From Borreliella garinii (GTDB taxonomy: Bacteria; Spirochaetota; Spirochaetia; Borreliales; Borreliaceae): DNA of 64,000 nucleotides. Location: the NCBI RefSeq assembly GCF_001922545.1, contig NZ_CP018744.1, forward strand, positions 62,001 to 126,000, in the 5' to 3' direction. This document shows positions 10,342 to 20,095 of this stretch, piece by piece. The notes beneath the pieces were generated by a model. The model did not search any database. It saw only the letters and a program-made list of their open reading frames with translations, and was not told the origin of the DNA. The translations under genes and the position numbers were made by a program. Position 1 is the first letter of the stretch. Every line of letters starts with the position of its first letter.

Positions 10342-10971
10342 ATGGTTAATTATATTTTTAAAAGTGCCACTTTCAAAATAAATTTAATTTTACTTCTTTT
10401 GGTATCAGTTTCAAAAATAAATGCATCCTCCAAATTTTATTATGCAGAACAATGGTATGTAATCTTTAATGCTCAAATGAAAAAAAAACCTGAAAACTAC
10501 AAAAAAAATATATTTTTTCTTCAAAAAGCCTTGAAATATCCATTTGGGAATCCAAAATATTCACTAACTAAAATAGAAACAAAAGAGCAGTGGGAAAAAT
10601 ATAAACTTCTTTTCAAAATGCATGTAAATCTGCTCCTAGTTAAGCAAAATTTATATTTGGGGGATTTATTCGATACAAGAAATTTATATTTTTTCAAAAC
10701 TCCAGAAAAAAATGGAATTATTCTCAATCTAGAAAAATCAAAAAAATTATATAAAATGGCTATTAACTACTACAATGAGGCGCTAAAATACCATAAAAAA
10801 CTTGAAAATTACAAATCTGTTAAACTAGAAAACGACGGAATAACAAACTGGGAAAACGAATATAATAAAATTTCTCTTAAAGAGTTTGATTACTATGACA
10901 TTATTAAAAAAGAATTGCTGAGAATTGACGAAACTAAAGCATTTTTTGAAAAAAGTTCAAACTATTATTAA
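10342..10971 (+). CDS. Conserved spirochaetal protein with signal peptide, function unknown
   Basis: A 209-residue protein with a hydrophobic N-terminal segment (about 10-28, ending INASSK) that looks like a cleavable signal peptide, so it is probably periplasmic. The rest is lysine- and tyrosine-rich and mostly helical; two stretches (around 45-60 and 130-150) resemble TPR-type helices, but I cannot assign a repeat confidently. It follows tmk by 13 bp and is probably cotranscribed with it. Its stop codon overlaps the stop of the convergent thymidine kinase gene in a shared TTAA. I do not recognise the family and assign no function. Confidence 0.8.
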   Translation: MVNYIFKSATFKINLILLLLVSVSKINASSKFYYAEQWYVIFNAQMKKKPENYKKNIFFLQKALKYPFGNPKYSLTKIETKEQWEKYKLLFKMHVNLLLVKQNLYLGDLFDTRNLYFFKTPEKNGIILNLEKSKKLYKMAINYYNEALKYHKKLENYKSVKLENDGITNWENEYNKISLKEFDYYDIIKKELLRIDETKAFFEKSSNYY

Positions 10972-12071
10972 AAAAATTCTCTACCTTCTTTGGAAAAAAA
11001 AATTTTATTTATATAATCCTTATTTAAAGAAAACTTAAAAACAAGATCTTTAAAATTATCTTTACTCAAGATACTATATTCTGAGAAAAGAGTTATTAAC
11101 GCTCTTTCCGCTAAAAAGGGCAATTCTACAATATTTCTTAAAATTTCAGCTCTAAATTCACATGCTTTTTCATTATCTAAAGAATTTATAAAATTAGAAT
11201 TTTCAACATCGGTGCTTAAAGCTACAATTTCATTTTCAAGGAATTTCTTATCTCCTTGTGAATACAGCAAAGCAAATGGCTTTAAAAAGGAAAAAAAATA
11301 TTCTTTACCCACAAGATAATGATGCATTGAACATCTTGTAGCATAATTTGGATAAATAGCAGATTCAATTTTTTCATCACCACCAACAATAAACAAAGGA
11401 TCAAAATAAGGAGCTGGGATTTCTTTGTTGTTGTAAAAATAATATCTATACGAAAAAAAAGATTCTTCCATGCAATCAATGTGCTCACAATAAGCTCCGA
11501 GTTTATAAATTTTATCTGAATATTCTACCAAAAGTTTAGCAGTATCATTAAAAGATTCTTTTCTAAAATTATAAAGCAATGTGGGTAATATAAATAAAAT
11601 ATTCTCATTTAACGAAATTTTATTTAAAACAAAAATTAAACGCTCATCATAAAAACATGCCTCATCAATAATAAAAGTACCACAACTAGGATTAGAGGCT
11701 ATTAAGTTTTCAATATCAAAAGAGTTGCTGGCAAAACCAATCTCATCGATTTTATCTTTTCCACCACCTCTATATGGTATTACATTTTCTGGATAATCCT
11801 GAAACCTCCTCTTGTCGAAAAAATTTCTAATATAGAATACATTAACCCTACTCCTATTTCCTTTAATAACATTACCCAACACCTTGAAAGATTTTTTTCT
11901 TACAATAAGCGAATCTTTATAGATTTTTGCCGCATATTCTGTTTTCCCACTTCCCATGGGTCCAACTACAAGAATTAAATTTATTTTTACTTTAAAATCA
12001 AAATGGCTAATAGACACAATGTTACTTAATTTAGCATCTTCTTTATTAGCAAAGTCTAAACAAAAGCCCAA
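10968..12071 (-). CDS. tdk: Thymidine kinase-like protein, unusually long
   Basis: Converts thymidine to dTMP if the family assignment is right. The P-loop GPMGSGKT is at residues 37-44 and the TK1-type Walker B/catalytic stretch FIIDEACFYD is near residue 135. The TK1 zinc ribbon is represented only by a loose CEHIDC pair. At 367 residues it is far longer than ordinary TK1 enzymes (about 200): roughly 30 residues are added at the N-terminus, and about 130 residues with no recognisable domain follow the kinase core. The likely start is TTG, four bases after a strong GGGAGG. I recall the B31 counterpart (BB0791) as annotated thymidine kinase. Confidence 0.72.
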   Translation of the reverse strand: MGFCLDFANKEDAKLSNIVSISHFDFKVKINLILVVGPMGSGKTEYAAKIYKDSLIVRKKSFKVLGNVIKGNRSRVNVFYIRNFFDKRRFQDYPENVIPYRGGGKDKIDEIGFASNSFDIENLIASNPSCGTFIIDEACFYDERLIFVLNKISLNENILFILPTLLYNFRKESFNDTAKLLVEYSDKIYKLGAYCEHIDCMEESFFSYRYYFYNNKEIPAPYFDPLFIVGGDEKIESAIYPNYATRCSMHHYLVGKEYFFSFLKPFALLYSQGDKKFLENEIVALSTDVENSNFINSLDNEKACEFRAEILRNIVELPFLAERALITLFSEYSILSKDNFKDLVFKFSLNKDYINKIFFSKEGREFF

Positions 12072-12178
12072 AAATCCTCCCTAAAGTAAATTCAAATTCA
12101 ATTATACAAATAAAGAATAACAAAAAATATTAACATTAAAAACCTAAAAATTAATAATTGAGAATTCTATTAAAGTTA

Positions 12179-13663
12179 TCATTCAAAAGAATAATAACTT
12201 TCAAAACAATCATCATCTAATAAAACTTTCTTTATTTTTAATTTATCCTGCTCATAAATTTCAATATAATTAAACTTTTTAGAACCATTAACTTTTCTAT
12301 AAATTGAAACCAAACTTCCAACTACATAATTTTTAATTTCTACTAAATTAAATCCAAAATATTTTTTTTTACTTATCAAGCTTGATCTAATATCTAAAAC
12401 AGAAATTTTTTCAAAAAATAAATTTAAAGCAGTGGGTAGGAAAAAATCTTTAATGTTAATCAAGAACAACTCCTTGATCCCAAGACTATTAAAATTGTAA
12501 CCCAAATTGTTAAAAAGATTACACTTAAAAGCATGTAGAGCGAAAGTATAAACATCCCTTTTATCAGGATATTGAACCTCAATCATATCAACATAAGGGT
12601 AAACAGAATAATTTATTTTATAGCCAAGCAAGCCATTCTCATAATAAACTGGAGATTTGTCTTTAAAATAAATTTTATTAAAATAGCTGTTATTTAAACC
12701 AAATTTGTTATCAGAATCTAATATTCCTGAAAAAATACCTACTAAAACCCCATCTTTTAGTATGGCAATATTATTTTTATTATCAATACAATAAATTCCT
12801 GACAACCTTTTATAATCCTCTAAAAATTTAATCTTCATGCCAGGATCCTCTAAGAGATCATAAAACATTTTATATTCATTTATTGTCTCAGGAGGAAATT
12901 TTTTAAAAACCCTATAAGCTTCAACGGGATCCAAAAGTTTGTATTTTAAAAAATAAATGCCATGAATTCCATTAAATTCTTTAATTTTATCCTTAAGGAA
13001 AGAAAATAAAGAAACAGAATTGTCATAATTAAAATCTGAATTTCTAAATATATAATTAATATTTTCGGCTGTAAAGAAAAAATCTTCTTTTGATCTAATG
13101 GTATTAAAAATGCTAAAAAAAAACTTATCTTCTTTTAAAAACCACTTAAAAAATAAAAAATCATCACCATATAAGGAAAAAGCTTTAAATAAAATTTTTT
13201 TAAAATCATCTCCAAAACTTTCAAGTCTTCCAGAAGCTTCAAGTCTCATACAAATTAAATCTTTATCTATTTGTAATTCTTCATTTAAGTTTCCATACAA
13301 AGTAATAATTTCTTTATACATATTTTTATTATTATTTTGCCTTAAAATCAACGCAAAATAATAAGTGTATATTTCTTTAGGAGTCGTCACTTTAAAGTTA
13401 TTAATATTAATTGCTTCTTTTAATAAATAAATTTTATCTATTAAGGCGATATCCTCTTTTAATGCAAGCTCATAAAGAGAGTCTGAAGATAGCAAGTTGA
13501 AATCGAGAGATCCATAAATTAAATCTTTTCCTTTTTGAAAATTAGAAAAATTTTTAGACTCATTGAAAAGAATACTTGAAATATCTTCATCTTCTTTAAT
13601 TAAAACTGCATATAGGTGGTTTATAGAAATAAAAAGTATTAAGCCCATCTTTAAATAAAACAT
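12179..13663 (-). CDS. Conserved hypothetical secreted or anchored protein
   Basis: A 494-residue protein with an N-terminal hydrophobic stretch (about 5-20) that could be a signal peptide. The first 250 residues are helical and could hold TPR-like repeats (segments such as LYELALKEDIALIDKIYLL). The second half has a beta-rich pattern with motifs like GIYCIDNKNNIAILKDG. It begins 11 bp after ftsH on the same strand and is likely the last gene of the tRNA-Gln to ftsH run. I recognise no family and give no function. The 107 bp between its stop and the thymidine kinase start hold nothing I can name. Confidence 0.78.
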   Translation of the reverse strand: MFYLKMGLILFISINHLYAVLIKEDEDISSILFNESKNFSNFQKGKDLIYGSLDFNLLSSDSLYELALKEDIALIDKIYLLKEAININNFKVTTPKEIYTYYFALILRQNNNKNMYKEIITLYGNLNEELQIDKDLICMRLEASGRLESFGDDFKKILFKAFSLYGDDFLFFKWFLKEDKFFFSIFNTIRSKEDFFFTAENINYIFRNSDFNYDNSVSLFSFLKDKIKEFNGIHGIYFLKYKLLDPVEAYRVFKKFPPETINEYKMFYDLLEDPGMKIKFLEDYKRLSGIYCIDNKNNIAILKDGVLVGIFSGILDSDNKFGLNNSYFNKIYFKDKSPVYYENGLLGYKINYSVYPYVDMIEVQYPDKRDVYTFALHAFKCNLFNNLGYNFNSLGIKELFLINIKDFFLPTALNLFFEKISVLDIRSSLISKKKYFGFNLVEIKNYVVGSLVSIYRKVNGSKKFNYIEIYEQDKLKIKKVLLDDDCFESYYSFE

Positions 13664-13674
13664 AAGCGCTTACC

Positions 13675-15594
13675 CTAACCTTTTTTATCTTCCCCCTCTA
13701 CTTCTTTTGCAATAGACTCTACTGCAAATAGATCGCATTCATCTTTATTAACTTCAAAACCTAAGAGTTCCCTCACTTCTTTGTCTGTCAAAGTTTCCTT
13801 CAAAACAAGTTCTTTTGCAAGCTTAACAAGTTGATCCTTATGCTTTACAAGAATATCTGATGCCTCTTTTAAACATTCTTCAAGTATTCTTTTTACCTCT
13901 CTGTCAACTTTATCAGCGGTGTTCTCAGAATAAGCCTTAGCCTTTGAAAACTCTTTTGGAAGAAAAATGGGTGCTTCATCATCTACTAAAAATATTGGCC
14001 CAACTTCTTCACCCATACCCCACTCTGTAACCATTTTTTTAGCCAAGCTAGTAGCTTGCATTAAATCATTTTGAACGCCCGCTGTTGTAACACCTAAATT
14101 TATTTGCTCACTAGCATAACCACCATAGCATATCTTTATTTTATCAAGAATTTGATGCTTGTTTATTGAAAGTCTATCTTCCCTTGGAAGCGAAAATGCA
14201 ACACCAAGTGCCCTGCCTCTTGGAATAATGGTAACCTTATGAAGTGGATCGGCGTGTTTAAGATAATAGTGAAGCAAAGCATGACCTGCCTCATGATAAG
14301 CCGTCTCAAGCTTTTGCCTATCAGTAATAGTCATAGATTTTTTTGCAACTCCCATCAATATTTTATCTCTGGCCTCTTCCATATCCTTCATTAAAATTTC
14401 ATCTTGATTATTCCTTGCAGCTATTAAGGCCCCTTCATTAATTAAATTTGCAAGATCAGCACCACTAGCTCCAGGAGTAGCTCTTGCTATTACCTGCAAA
14501 TTAATATCTTTTGAAAGCTTTGTTTTTGAAGAATGAATATTTAATATTGCCTCTCTTTCCTTAATATCAGGCAAAGAAACTGTTACTTGCCGATCAAATC
14601 GTCCAGGCCTAAGCAAAGCAGAGTCAAGAACATCAGGACGATTTGTAGCAGCCATAACAATTACATTAACATGCGTTCCAAATCCATCCATTTCAACCAA
14701 TAGCTGATTAAGAGTTTGTTCTCTTTCATCATGCCCACCACCAAGCCCTGCGCCACGACTTCGACCAACAGCATCAAGCTCATCAATAAAAATAATGCAT
14801 GGAGAATTTTTCCTAGCATTATCAAATAAATCTCTAACACGACTTGCTCCAACTCCAACAAACATTTCAACAAAATCTGAACCTGACATGTGGAAAAAAC
14901 TAACTCCAGCCTCTCCAGCAACGGCTTTGGCAAGCAAAGTCTTGCCAGTACCCGGAGAGCCAACTAAAAGCACTCCTTTGGGAATTTTTGCACCTATTTT
15001 TTCAAATTTTTTGGGATTTTTAAGAAATTCAACAACTTCACGAAGCTCTTGCTTAACCTCTTCTTGACCAGCAACATCTTTAAAGGTGATTTTATTCTTC
15101 CCAGCCTCATACTTTTGAGCATTGCTCTTCCCAAAGGTAAAAACTTTTCCACCACCACCTTGAGTTTGACGAAATATAAAGAAAAAGAAAATAAAAAATA
15201 AAATCCATGGTAAAGTTTGTAATAAAACCCCAATCAAAGAAGCTTGACTTTTCCCTGAGCTAAGCTCAACTTTTTTATTTTTTAATTCTGCAAGCAGATT
15301 TATATCAAGATAAGGAATACTGGTAGAAAAATAAGATTTTGCAAAGTTAGAACCCTTGACAACAAATTGAATCAAATTTTTATCAATTATTACTACAGAC
15401 TCAACTAGGCCATTGTCCAAATAATTCTGAAAAGTGCTATAAGGAACATTTTTATAGCTTTCCCCTCCCCTTATAAAATATGACATAAATATTGCTGAAA
15501 TTAAAAAAATAACAACAAGCCCTAAAATCCAATTTTTATTCTTCTTTTTATTATTAGATTTGCCATTATTATTCATATTACTACTGCCATTCAT
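13675..15594 (-). CDS. ftsH: ATP-dependent zinc metalloprotease FtsH
   Basis: Membrane-bound AAA+ protease that extracts and degrades membrane and short-lived soluble proteins. 639 residues: a hydrophilic Asn/Lys-rich N-terminus, two transmembrane segments (about 21-42 and 125-145) flanking a periplasmic domain, a glycine-rich linker, the AAA domain with Walker A GSPGTGKT near 215, Walker [12 protein letters not shown], the second region of homology [20 protein letters not shown], and the zinc site HEAGH near 431. The start codon overlaps the tilS stop by four bases (ATGA), implying translational coupling. All catalytic residues are present. Confidence 0.98.
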   Translation of the reverse strand: MNGSSNMNNNGKSNNKKKNKNWILGLVVIFLISAIFMSYFIRGGESYKNVPYSTFQNYLDNGLVESVVIIDKNLIQFVVKGSNFAKSYFSTSIPYLDINLLAELKNKKVELSSGKSQASLIGVLLQTLPWILFFIFFFFIFRQTQGGGGKVFTFGKSNAQKYEAGKNKITFKDVAGQEEVKQELREVVEFLKNPKKFEKIGAKIPKGVLLVGSPGTGKTLLAKAVAGEAGVSFFHMSGSDFVEMFVGVGASRVRDLFDNARKNSPCIIFIDELDAVGRSRGAGLGGGHDEREQTLNQLLVEMDGFGTHVNVIVMAATNRPDVLDSALLRPGRFDRQVTVSLPDIKEREAILNIHSSKTKLSKDINLQVIARATPGASGADLANLINEGALIAARNNQDEILMKDMEEARDKILMGVAKKSMTITDRQKLETAYHEAGHALLHYYLKHADPLHKVTIIPRGRALGVAFSLPREDRLSINKHQILDKIKICYGGYASEQINLGVTTAGVQNDLMQATSLAKKMVTEWGMGEEVGPIFLVDDEAPIFLPKEFSKAKAYSENTADKVDREVKRILEECLKEASDILVKHKDQLVKLAKELVLKETLTDKEVRELLGFEVNKDECDLFAVESIAKEVEGEDKKG

Positions 15595-16913
15595 TCCTTT
15601 AAAAGCCCTCCAATCAAAGATATACTAATTTTTTTAAGAATGCTTTTTTCACTCCATACTAAGTTTAAAGTATTTAAATCAATAATTCCAATTAACCTAT
15701 TATCTAATGACAATAACATTAAATAAATCGGATTACACCTTATAAACTTAGAAAAAAATTTTTTTGCTTTAAATCTATCCTTAAAAAATTTATATCTAAA
15801 CTCATAAGAACAACATTTTAACCTTGATACAGAAGCTGTATTGCACTCTAAACATTTTAGCAAAATCTTACCTAAAGATAAACTATGCCATTTGCCAACT
15901 TCTAAAATAAAATCAAAAGGTTTGTAAAATTTTTCATCCCTTTTAAAAATTAAATTAATTTTATTATGCCTTTTTTCTAAAAAAAAATCATTGGTTTTTA
16001 ATAAAACATTATTTTTCTTTCTATGAATCTCTACTTTAAATGCTTCATTAAGAGCTTTATAGGAAACTTTAGCTACAATTCCTTCTGAATTTAAAATTTT
16101 AAAAATCAATCTAAACACCAAATATTTGGGAAAATTTAAAAAAGTTTTCAAATCAAAAGAATAATAGTATTTACCTTTCTCAACGGGGAAAAATTCATCT
16201 TTTTCAAAATAATCTACAAATTCCTTTGAAAATTCAGATATTCTTTTAAGACATTTTTGATACCCTTTAAAAATCTTCTCTATAGAAGGTAGTAAATTAT
16301 TTCTAACCCTATTTCTTAGATATAAATCTTGAGCATTTGTACTATCAACAAAAAAACTAATATTATTCAAAGATAAAAAATTTTCAATTTCTAGTCTTGA
16401 AACCTCGAGTAAAGGTCTTATAATATTCCTATTCACACCAGGAATACCTGAAAGACCATCCAAAAAAGATCCTTGAAAAAATCTCATAATTATTGTCTCA
16501 ATCTGATCGTTCTCGTTATGAGCAAGCGCAATATAATTTGCATCATTTTCTTTAAGAGCATTTTCTAAAGCATTATATCTACATTTCCTTGCAAGTTCTT
16601 CAATAGATATTCCTAACCTAACTGACTCACTTTTTATATCTATATCACATTTTTTAACTTGTAAAGCAATATTGTAAAGATCACAAAAACCCTTTACATG
16701 CTCTATCTCTTTATTTTGCTCATTATCAGATCTAATAAAATGAGCAAAATAAAATGCAACAATATTATTGCTCAAATAATATTTTAAATTCAATAATAAA
16801 GTTGTGGAATCGGCCCCTCCAGAAAAAGCAACAATAACCCGATTTTTATTTAAAGAATTTTTTTTATAAAATTTATCTATTTTAATTTGTATATTATCGT
16901 CTAAAAAATGCAT
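15591..16913 (-). CDS. tilS: tRNA(Ile)-lysidine synthase TilS
   Basis: Modifies cytidine 34 of the tRNA-Ile that reads AUA into lysidine, using lysine and ATP. The PP-loop SGGADST is at residues 31-37, followed by the TilS signatures HFIR, ALAHNENDQIETIIMRF and GIPGVNRNIIRPLL. The C-terminal half is poorly conserved, as usual. Length is 440 residues, normal for the family. Its start overlaps the pth stop by one base (TAATG) and its end overlaps ftsH by four, so pth-tilS-ftsH look translationally coupled. This enzyme is needed because AUA codons are very common in this AT-rich genome. Confidence 0.95.
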   Translation of the reverse strand: MHFLDDNIQIKIDKFYKKNSLNKNRVIVAFSGGADSTTLLLNLKYYLSNNIVAFYFAHFIRSDNEQNKEIEHVKGFCDLYNIALQVKKCDIDIKSESVRLGISIEELARKCRYNALENALKENDANYIALAHNENDQIETIIMRFFQGSFLDGLSGIPGVNRNIIRPLLEVSRLEIENFLSLNNISFFVDSTNAQDLYLRNRVRNNLLPSIEKIFKGYQKCLKRISEFSKEFVDYFEKDEFFPVEKGKYYYSFDLKTFLNFPKYLVFRLIFKILNSEGIVAKVSYKALNEAFKVEIHRKKNNVLLKTNDFFLEKRHNKINLIFKRDEKFYKPFDFILEVGKWHSLSLGKILLKCLECNTASVSRLKCCSYEFRYKFFKDRFKAKKFFSKFIRCNPIYLMLLSLDNRLIGIIDLNTLNLVWSEKSILKKISISLIGGLLKE

Positions 16914-17479
16914 TAAAAATTACTAGAATTGATTTTTTGAACCTTATTTTTAAAATTTGACTCGCTAATATCAACTAACTCATCACTTAAAAAATCATAC
17001 AATTTCTCAAGCCTATCTATTTCATCCTTGCAAAATCTAGAAAGAACAAAACTCTTTATATCTCGCATAACATTGCTTCCAACCCCAATATAAAGCCTAC
17101 TGTAATTAGAGCTTCCAAGAGCGCTTGAAATTGACTTGAGGCCATTATGAGTAGATGGACCACCTCGCTCTTTAAGTCTGCATTTTCCCAAGGGAAGATC
17201 AACATTGTCGAGAACCACTAACAAATTCTTTATACACATATAAAAATCTGAAAATATTGAAGGAAATAAAGATCCGCTTAGATTCATATAAGTCAATGGC
17301 TTAACCAAAATTACTCTTCCAGAAATCATTCTCAACTCTGAATATTCATATTTTTTTTTTCTCTTTAAAAAAAGGTCATTCTTAGAAATAATTTTATCTA
17401 AAAGAGAAAAGCCAACATTATGTCTAGTTAAAGAAAATTCTAATCCAGGGTTTCCTAATCCAAGTATCAACAACCCCAT
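16913..17479 (-). CDS. pth: Peptidyl-tRNA hydrolase
   Basis: Releases tRNA from peptidyl-tRNA that drops off ribosomes. The 188-residue protein has the classic opening [19 protein letters not shown], with the catalytic His in RHNVGF, then [32 protein letters not shown] and STHNGLKSI. It lies 4 bp after rplY and overlaps tilS by one base. The order rplY-pth is common in bacteria. No strong SD is present before the ATG (AAGTGA only), consistent with coupling to rplY. Confidence 0.97.
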   Translation of the reverse strand: MGLLILGLGNPGLEFSLTRHNVGFSLLDKIISKNDLFLKRKKKYEYSELRMISGRVILVKPLTYMNLSGSLFPSIFSDFYMCIKNLLVVLDNVDLPLGKCRLKERGGPSTHNGLKSISSALGSSNYSRLYIGVGSNVMRDIKSFVLSRFCKDEIDRLEKLYDFLSDELVDISESNFKNKVQKINSSNF

Positions 17480-17483
17480 AAAA

Positions 17484-18032
17484 TCACTTTATAGTAACAA
17501 CTTCCAAATTCTCGTCATTTTCTGCAAGCTTAACATTAGAGGGTAACACAAGATCCTTAAGAAAAACACTATCCCCCTTGTTAACGGGAGTTAAATCAAG
17601 CTCTATAAATTCTGGCAAATCCAAAGGCAAAGATTTTACCCTAACCTGCTCTTTTAAGACAGTCAAAATTCCACCCTCTTTAACCCCAACAGAAGCCCCA
17701 ATAAGCTTAATAGGAATATACTTTTCAAGCTCAACGCGCCTATCTACTTCATAAAAATCAATATGATAAATGAGCTTTCTTGCAACATTTTCGGCAACAG
17801 CTTTAACAAAAACACATCTTTCAAGCTTGCCGTCATCTAATATTAAAACAGTATTGTCCGTAAACTTTGCAAATTTTTTATTAAACTCACTGCTCTTGAT
17901 TTTCAAGTGTGAAACATTATTACCCTGTCCGTAAACAACAGCCGGTATTTCATCTTTAGATCTTATTCTGCGAGCATTGGAAGATCCAAAGCTTGTTCTA
18001 TATTTACAACTTAAAATCCTGCTATTTTCCAC
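17484..18032 (-). CDS. rplY: 50S ribosomal protein L25 (CTC/TL5 type)
   Basis: Binds 5S rRNA in the large ribosomal subunit. The 182-residue form has the L25 domain ([21 protein letters not shown]-type opening, 1-95) plus the C-terminal TL5/CTC domain ([20 protein letters not shown] region). The frame is open upstream through the neighbouring tRNA gene, but the true start is GTG at 18032, seven bases after AGGAG. The mRNA start is probably at the tRNA-Gln promoter, so the gene is read through the tRNA. pth follows after 4 bp. Confidence 0.94.
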   Translation of the reverse strand: MENSRILSCKYRTSFGSSNARRIRSKDEIPAVVYGQGNNVSHLKIKSSEFNKKFAKFTDNTVLILDDGKLERCVFVKAVAENVARKLIYHIDFYEVDRRVELEKYIPIKLIGASVGVKEGGILTVLKEQVRVKSLPLDLPEFIELDLTPVNKGDSVFLKDLVLPSNVKLAENDENLEVVTIK

Positions 18033-18055
18033 CAAAAAACTCCTAATGTAAAATA

Positions 18056-18127
18056 CTGGGACGGAAGGATTCGAACCCTCGAATGACTGGACCAAAACCA
18101 GTTGACTTACCGCTTGTCGACGTCCCA
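18056..18127 (-). tRNA. tRNA-Gln (anticodon UUG)
   Basis: A 72-nt cloverleaf. The acceptor stem TGGGACG pairs with CGTCCCA and is followed by a G discriminator; the anticodon stem ACTGG/CCAGT encloses the loop TTTTGGT, giving anticodon TTG; the T loop is TTCGAAT on a GAGGG stem. CCA is not encoded. A strong promoter sits upstream and the rplY start lies 23 bp downstream, so the tRNA is probably cut from the 5' end of the rplY-pth-tilS-ftsH message. Confidence 0.97.
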
Positions 18128-18152
18128 AATACCTTAATACTTACAATTGACA

Positions 18153-18181
18153 AGCATACAAGATACAACACGCTTTGTCAA
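18153..18181 (-). promoter_or_regulatory. Sigma-70 type promoter for tRNA-Gln and the rplY operon
   Basis: On the minus strand TTGACA (18176-18181) is separated by exactly 17 bases from TATGCT (18153-18158). Transcription would begin near 18146, about 19 bases before the tRNA 5' end. It lies directly behind the spoVG stop codon. Called from consensus match only. Confidence 0.75.
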
Positions 18182-18188
18182 CAATTAT

Positions 18189-18482
18189 TTAAAAATCTAA
18201 TTCAAGCTCAAGATCGGCTGGATTTTCTCTTATATATTCCTTAAAAATAGAAGTTTGCAAAGTTTTTCTAAAATCCTGACTAATAGGATGTACAATGTCT
18301 TTATACTCACCAACCCTGGTCCTTCTGTTAGGCATAGCAATAAATACTCCCTTTTGCCCTTTAATAACTCTAATATTGTGAAGAACTAAGCAATTATCAA
18401 AAGTAACTGCAACATATGCTAATAATTTAGAACCAGAATTTTTACTTTCAACTTTCTTAATCCTTATGTCTGTAATATCCAC
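18189..18482 (-). CDS. spoVG: SpoVG family nucleic-acid-binding regulator
   Basis: A 97-residue protein matching SpoVG along its whole length: [10 protein letters not shown] at the start, then [30 protein letters not shown] and [11 protein letters not shown]. In non-sporulating bacteria it is a regulator; the B. burgdorferi protein (BB0785) is reported to bind DNA and RNA. The start is GTG, seven bases after a strong GGGAGG. It is monocistronic in appearance, with its own candidate promoter upstream and the tRNA-Gln promoter immediately after its stop. Confidence 0.97.
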   Translation of the reverse strand: MDITDIRIKKVESKNSGSKLLAYVAVTFDNCLVLHNIRVIKGQKGVFIAMPNRRTRVGEYKDIVHPISQDFRKTLQTSIFKEYIRENPADLELELDF

Positions 18483-18514
18483 TTATAAGCCTCCCGCAAA
18501 AAGTACATACCTTA

Positions 18515-18543
18515 AATCTAAAATATTTTCTATTTTTTGTAAA
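18515..18543 (-). promoter_or_regulatory. Candidate sigma-70 promoter of spoVG
   Basis: On the minus strand TTTACA (18538-18543), a 17-base spacer and TAGATT (18515-18520). It sits in the 103-bp gap between rsfS and spoVG, about 32 bases upstream of the GTG start. The -10 element is a modest match. Confidence 0.45.
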
Positions 18544-18585
18544 CCTATTTTTATGATATTTTTAGTTTTTTTAATTAAACAGCAA

Positions 18586-18936
18586 TTAAGGATAAATGAT
18601 AATTCCTTTGGACCATATTTTTTCAAGTTCGTAGTATTCTCTAGACTTTTCGCTCATTAAATGAATTACTAAATTTCCACCCGAAACAACAGTCCAGTCA
18701 TAAACCAACCCTTTCCCTTGAAAGTTAAGATTAATTTTTCTTTCTTTAAAGAATTTAACTATCTTATCATGATACAAAGCTTCCATTTGTTTAAATGATA
18801 CAAAAGTAGCTATTATAAAAAAATCAGTCCAATTGCAAATATTGCTAACATTAATACCTATAACGTCAATTCCATTAAAATTGCTTATTATTTTGCATAA
18901 AGTATTAATATCATTTACTTCTAACATATCTTCCAT
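18586..18936 (-). CDS. rsfS: Ribosomal silencing factor RsfS (YbeB/Iojap)
   Basis: Binds L14 and blocks joining of ribosomal subunits when nutrients are short. The 116-residue protein carries the family pattern DVIGINVSNICNWTDFFIIAT, GLVYDWTVVSGGNLVIHLM and YELEKIWS. The start at 18936 is preferred because AGGAG is nine bases upstream; the ATG at 18945 abuts the SD directly. The gene starts inside the 3' end of the LCP gene, and the nadD-LCP-rsfS order resembles the nadD-(LCP)-rsfS clusters of other bacteria. Confidence 0.93.
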   Translation of the reverse strand: MEDMLEVNDINTLCKIISNFNGIDVIGINVSNICNWTDFFIIATFVSFKQMEALYHDKIVKFFKERKINLNFQGKGLVYDWTVVSGGNLVIHLMSEKSREYYELEKIWSKGIIIYP

Positions 18937-20095
18937 CAAAATCATCTCCTAAAACAACTATTACATCGGGATTAATATCAAGATTATCAAGCTCTAATAA
19001 TCTTTTAGTTTGAACTTCAGAAATTGGCTTAATATTTGTAGCTTTAATTACCTCGCCAACTCTAACAGCCATTTCTAAATTATCCGAATTATTTATAATC
19101 AAGGTATTTTTATAAGAATTTTTATCTGCATTGCCAAATTTTAAAACTTTAAATTTTAAAGAATTAAAAATATTTGCTGTTTTTTTTGCAAGTCCAGCAA
19201 CTTCTGTTCCATTTAAAACAACAATCTTTACTATCTCTTCTGCGCCTTCATTAATCAACTCTTTATTCAATTTATCCACCGATTCTTTTAAAATAGCGCC
19301 CCCATAATAAGGAAAAACAACTTTTATCAAATTATTATCATTATCCTTAAAAATCTCTTCTTGACCTTTAATATTAATAGAAATAATTTTATCATTATTA
19401 ATTTTATAATTTTTAACAATATACTTAAAAACAACCTCTGAAAGATTAGTATCTATCATGGAATATATTTTGAAAAAATTGTCATTTTCAATACCAAAAT
19501 CTGAAATTTGAAAAAGAAGTTTTTTAAAAAATTCTTTAAAAAACTCGACTCTCTCTTCAAACTGATTAACATCATTAAAATATCTTAAATAATCATAAGC
19601 TTTATCACCATCAAAATTAGAAGTGCCAGAGGGTATTAAAATAGAATCCTCAAAGTTATAAACTTTTACTGGATTTTTAACAAGAAGTCTAACCCCCCCC
19701 AAGTAATCAATAAGTTTAACAAAATTTTCTTTTTGAAAACGAATATAATAATCTGATTCATGAGATAATTGTGTATAAATTTTAGACAAAAACTTAGTAA
19801 AAGAATTTTTTTTATAAAGATCTTTAAACCAAGATATATTGCCTTTTAAATCTTCATATCCAGTATGAATTGGAATATCTAAAAAACCAAGATTTCCTGT
19901 TTTTATATTAATAAAAATTTCTTGCATGCTTACAAGGTTTTTATTAAGATCTTCTACTAAAAACAAAAAACTAATATTGTTCTTTGTATTAAGCTCGAAG
20001 TAAACTAACTCTTTTTTAGAGCTTCTAATAAAAAAAATTACTACACTCGCTATTATTAAAACGATTAAAACTAAAAAAATTAAATCCTTTCGCAA
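18911..20095 (-). CDS. LytR-CpsA-Psr (LCP) family membrane protein with LytR_C domain
   Basis: A 394-residue protein with one N-terminal membrane anchor (about 5-24), an LCP-type domain (about 50-270, with the conserved [13 protein letters not shown] block and DYLRYFND), and a C-terminal LytR_C domain (about 285-394, [20 protein letters not shown]). LCP enzymes in Gram-positives move glycopolymers onto peptidoglycan; this organism is not known to have such polymers, so its substrate is unclear. Of the usual arginine cluster I see only R183-type FEERVEFF, so catalysis is uncertain. The gene overlaps nadD by 16 bp and rsfS by 26 bp. A run of eight G encodes LGGV. Confidence 0.85.
   Translation of the reverse strand: MRKDLIFLVLIVLIIASVVIFFIRSSKKELVYFELNTKNNISFLFLVEDLNKNLVSMQEIFINIKTGNLGFLDIPIHTGYEDLKGNISWFKDLYKKNSFTKFLSKIYTQLSHESDYYIRFQKENFVKLIDYLGGVRLLVKNPVKVYNFEDSILIPSGTSNFDGDKAYDYLRYFNDVNQFEERVEFFKEFFKKLLFQISDFGIENDNFFKIYSMIDTNLSEVVFKYIVKNYKINNDKIISINIKGQEEIFKDNDNNLIKVVFPYYGGAILKESVDKLNKELINEGAEEIVKIVVLNGTEVAGLAKKTANIFNSLKFKVLKFGNADKNSYKNTLIINNSDNLEMAVRVGEVIKATNIKPISEVQTKRLLELDNLDINPDVIVVLGDDFDGRYVRSK

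Noticed and set aside
14661-14963. 100-residue minus-strand frame inside ftsH
   Set aside because: A shadow of the ftsH AAA domain in another frame, with no SD of its own and no family resemblance.
18033-18128. Extension of the L25 reading frame upstream to 18128
   Set aside because: It reads through the tRNA-Gln gene on the same strand; GTG 18032 has AGGAG at the right distance.
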